Source of the DNA: Deltaproteobacteria bacterium
GTDB lineage: Bacteria > Desulfobacterota > GWC2-55-46 > S146-73
DNA length: 7,384 bases
Direction: 5' to 3'
Assembly (NCBI GenBank): GCA_015492355.1
Contig: WGFF01000194.1
Coordinates: forward strand, 1-7,384
Shown here one piece after another: positions 5,718 through 7,384 of this stretch. A program made the position numbers and the translations under genes. The notes under the pieces are model-generated. The model did not search any database, was not told the DNA's origin, and was given only the letters and a program-made list of their open reading frames with translations. The number at the start of each line of letters is the position of its first letter. The first letter of the stretch is position 1.

Positions 5718-7292
5718 ATGAAGAGATACATAAACCTTTTTGGTATACTTGGATTCGTTCTTCTCTGTGCAGGTGGGGTGAGCTATGCTGTAAAGTGGGA
5801 GATGACCATACCGATAGCGGCACTTATATGGTCTGGTGTAATACTGTGTCTTCTCTTTCTGTATGTGAATTTCTCGGATATCAGGGCAATCCTTTCAGGG
5901 AGGTCTGTAAGATACGGTGCAAACACTGCGGTCATGGTGGTTGTCTTTGCGGGCATACTCGTTATGATAGCCCTCATGTCCATAAAATACAAGGCAAGAT
6001 GGGACCTTACCGCAACCAAGAGATATACCCTCTCTCCCCAGACGCTCAAGATACTGAAATCCCTCAAAAAGGACGTGGAGGCCATAGCCTTCTACAGGTC
6101 GGATGAGAGGACACGGCAGATAATGGAAGACCTCCTTGAAAGTTACGCAGTCGTCACCCCCAGGTTTACATACTGGTTTGTTGACCCTGATAGAAAGCCC
6201 GGTACAGCAGAGAAATACGGTGTCACATCCTACAGGACAACACTTATAAGGAGCGGGGGAAGACAGGAGGTGGTGGGGCAGGAATCAGAGGAAAGGATAA
6301 CCAATGCCATACTCAAGGTCATAAGGGATGAGGTGAAGAGTGTATATTTCCTCAAAGGACACGGAGAGAACGATATAAACGATGATAAAAAGACAGGCTA
6401 CAAGACAGCCAGCGAGGCTATAAAAAGGCAGAATTTCAAGATAAAGGAACTCATACTGGCTGAGGTCGACAGGGTACCTGAGGACTGTGCGGTACTTATC
6501 GTGAGCGGACCGAAGAGGGACTTCCTCCCGGGGGAGTTCAAGAAGATAGGCGGGTATATAGAAAGGGGTGGGAGTGTACTCTTCATGATAGATCCCGGCA
6601 CAGTACCTAATCTCGTGCGGTTTCTGGGTAACTACGGCTTCTACATCGGAGACGACATCATAATAGACACCCTCTCGCAGGTATTCGGGGCGAATTATCT
6701 CGTACCCGTTGTTACCCAGTACGAAAAGGACCATCCTATAACCGAGGGATTCAACCTCATGACCTTCTTCCCCCTTGCAAGGAGTGTGTCCATCGAGAAC
6801 AAGCCCGAGGAGGGCAAATACGTGCTTGCAAAATCGGGTGAGACGAGCTGGGGTGAGACTGACAGGGCATCGCTCGAAGAGGGTGAAGCAGAGTTCACAG
6901 AGAATGCAGACAGACCCGGTCCCGTACCGATAGCATCTGTTGCAGTGGTAGAGGCGAAGAAAAGAAAAGAGGAGAAGAAAGAGGATACAGAAAAAAGGGT
7001 GGACGAGGAGAGAAAGATATATGGTAAAATAGTGGTTATAGGTGATTCTGATTTTGTGAGCAATACACATATAAACCTTGCAGGCAACAGGGACTTCTTT
7101 CTTAACATTGTCTCCTGGCTTGCAGAGGAGGCGGACCTTATATCCATAAGAAAAAAGGAGTTCGGCATAACCCCTGTCATACTCACCAAGACCCAGGGGA
7201 GATTCATATTCTGGGCATCGGTCATAATACCACCCTCACTGGTGGGTGTGGTTGGTGTGGGTGTGATTTTGAGAAGAAAGGTCAAAAGATAG
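5718..7292 (+). CDS. gldG: GldG-like ABC transporter auxiliary membrane protein
   Basis: A 524-residue protein with three N-terminal helices (about 5-25, 31-50, 70-89), a large extracytoplasmic domain, and one C-terminal helix (496-516) ending in a basic tail R-R-K-V-K-R. The domain opens with R-W-D-L-T-A-T-K-R-Y-T-L-S-P (94-107), the signature of GldG / ABC_transp_aux proteins, continues with the F-L-K-G-H-G-E segment, and ends with V-I-G-D-S-D-F-V-S-N and G-N-R-D-F-F-L-N (440-463), also typical. A highly charged Lys/Glu stretch (412-433), coded by a purine-only-like DNA tract, forms a flexible insert before that last motif. Third gene of the operon, 31 bp after the permease. In this family it pairs with the permease, and a DUF4340 protein often follows; none is visible here. 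Substrate unknown. Confidence 0.92.
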   Translation: MKRYINLFGILGFVLLCAGGVSYAVKWEMTIPIAALIWSGVILCLLFLYVNFSDIRAILSGRSVRYGANTAVMVVVFAGILVMIALMSIKYKARWDLTATKRYTLSPQTLKILKSLKKDVEAIAFYRSDERTRQIMEDLLESYAVVTPRFTYWFVDPDRKPGTAEKYGVTSYRTTLIRSGGRQEVVGQESEERITNAILKVIRDEVKSVYFLKGHGENDINDDKKTGYKTASEAIKRQNFKIKELILAEVDRVPEDCAVLIVSGPKRDFLPGEFKKIGGYIERGGSVLFMIDPGTVPNLVRFLGNYGFYIGDDIIIDTLSQVFGANYLVPVVTQYEKDHPITEGFNLMTFFPLARSVSIENKPEEGKYVLAKSGETSWGETDRASLEEGEAEFTENADRPGPVPIASVAVVEAKKRKEEKKEDTEKRVDEERKIYGKIVVIGDSDFVSNTHINLAGNRDFFLNIVSWLAEEADLISIRKKEFGITPVILTKTQGRFIFWASVIIPPSLVGVVGVGVILRRKVKR

Positions 7293-7345
7293 GGTGATGG
7301 GTCATCAAATCAGACCTGAATTTTTGTTGTGGTGGAAAACCCTCC

Positions 7346-7361
7346 GGGCTATCGCCCTTTT
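7346..7361 (+). terminator. Very short hairpin with T-tract after the gldG-like gene
   Basis: GGGC (7346-7349) and GCCC (7354-7357) with a TATC loop are followed by TTTT. The four-base-pair stem is short for a terminator, and the window ends 23 bases later, so this is only a candidate. The stretch 7293-7384 otherwise holds no convincing gene. Confidence 0.25.
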
Positions 7362-7384
7362 CTGGTAAAAAGGTATTTTCCCCA

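Noticed and set aside
6285..7070. Long - strand open frame opposite the gldG-like gene
   Set aside because: It overlaps a well-supported family member entirely and its translation shows no coherent domain; a shadow of codon bias.
7297..7368. A 23-codon ORF (ATG 7297 to TAA 7366-7368) after the gldG-like gene
   Set aside because: Too short, no good ribosome site, no recognisable features, and it contains the small hairpin; likely intergenic.

Overview
The window holds eight protein genes, all on the + strand, in two functional blocks. The first block (about 1-3826) is a set of exported electron-transfer proteins: the 3' part of a seven-repeat Vgb/NHL-type beta-propeller gene, a diheme cytochrome c, two related monoheme cytochromes c, and a membrane-anchored monoheme cytochrome c. 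The second block (3962-7292) is an ABC transport operon of the GldA-GldF-GldG type: ATPase, six-helix ABC-2 permease, and a GldG-like membrane protein with a large extracytoplasmic domain. No RNA gene, insertion sequence, CRISPR array or integrase was seen.

Organism. Base composition is fairly balanced. Arginine is mostly AGG/AGA and isoleucine often ATA, the coding strand is purine-rich, and Shine-Dalgarno sites are strong. This fits a Gram-negative anaerobe or thermophile-leaning lineage; Nitrospirota or a deltaproteobacterial group is my guess from style and gene content, not something the sequence proves.

Layout. The propeller gene ends at 934 with tandem stops and a small hairpin. A near-consensus sigma-70 promoter (TTGACA, 17 bp, TATACA) then starts a three-gene cytochrome transcript (1061-3189), closed by a long hairpin with a T-tract at 3222-3270. 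The anchored cytochrome gene starts only 8 bp after that T-tract, so its expression must come from readthrough or an unseen promoter. It is followed by 135 bp holding a terminator-like hairpin, a second perfect hairpin, and overlapping alternative pairings. The ABC genes then follow closely (6 and 31 bp gaps), and the last 92 bp hold no convincing gene.

How the genes may work together. The soluble cytochromes (after signal-peptide removal) and the anchored cytochrome would act outside the cytoplasmic membrane, passing electrons between a membrane oxidoreductase and an unknown partner. The propeller lacks the histidines expected of a true streptogramin lyase and is more likely a binding or scaffold protein. 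The two shorter-domain cytochromes (1799 and 2251) share one heme-domain template and look like diverged duplicates. The ABC block is probably independent; its substrate is unknown.
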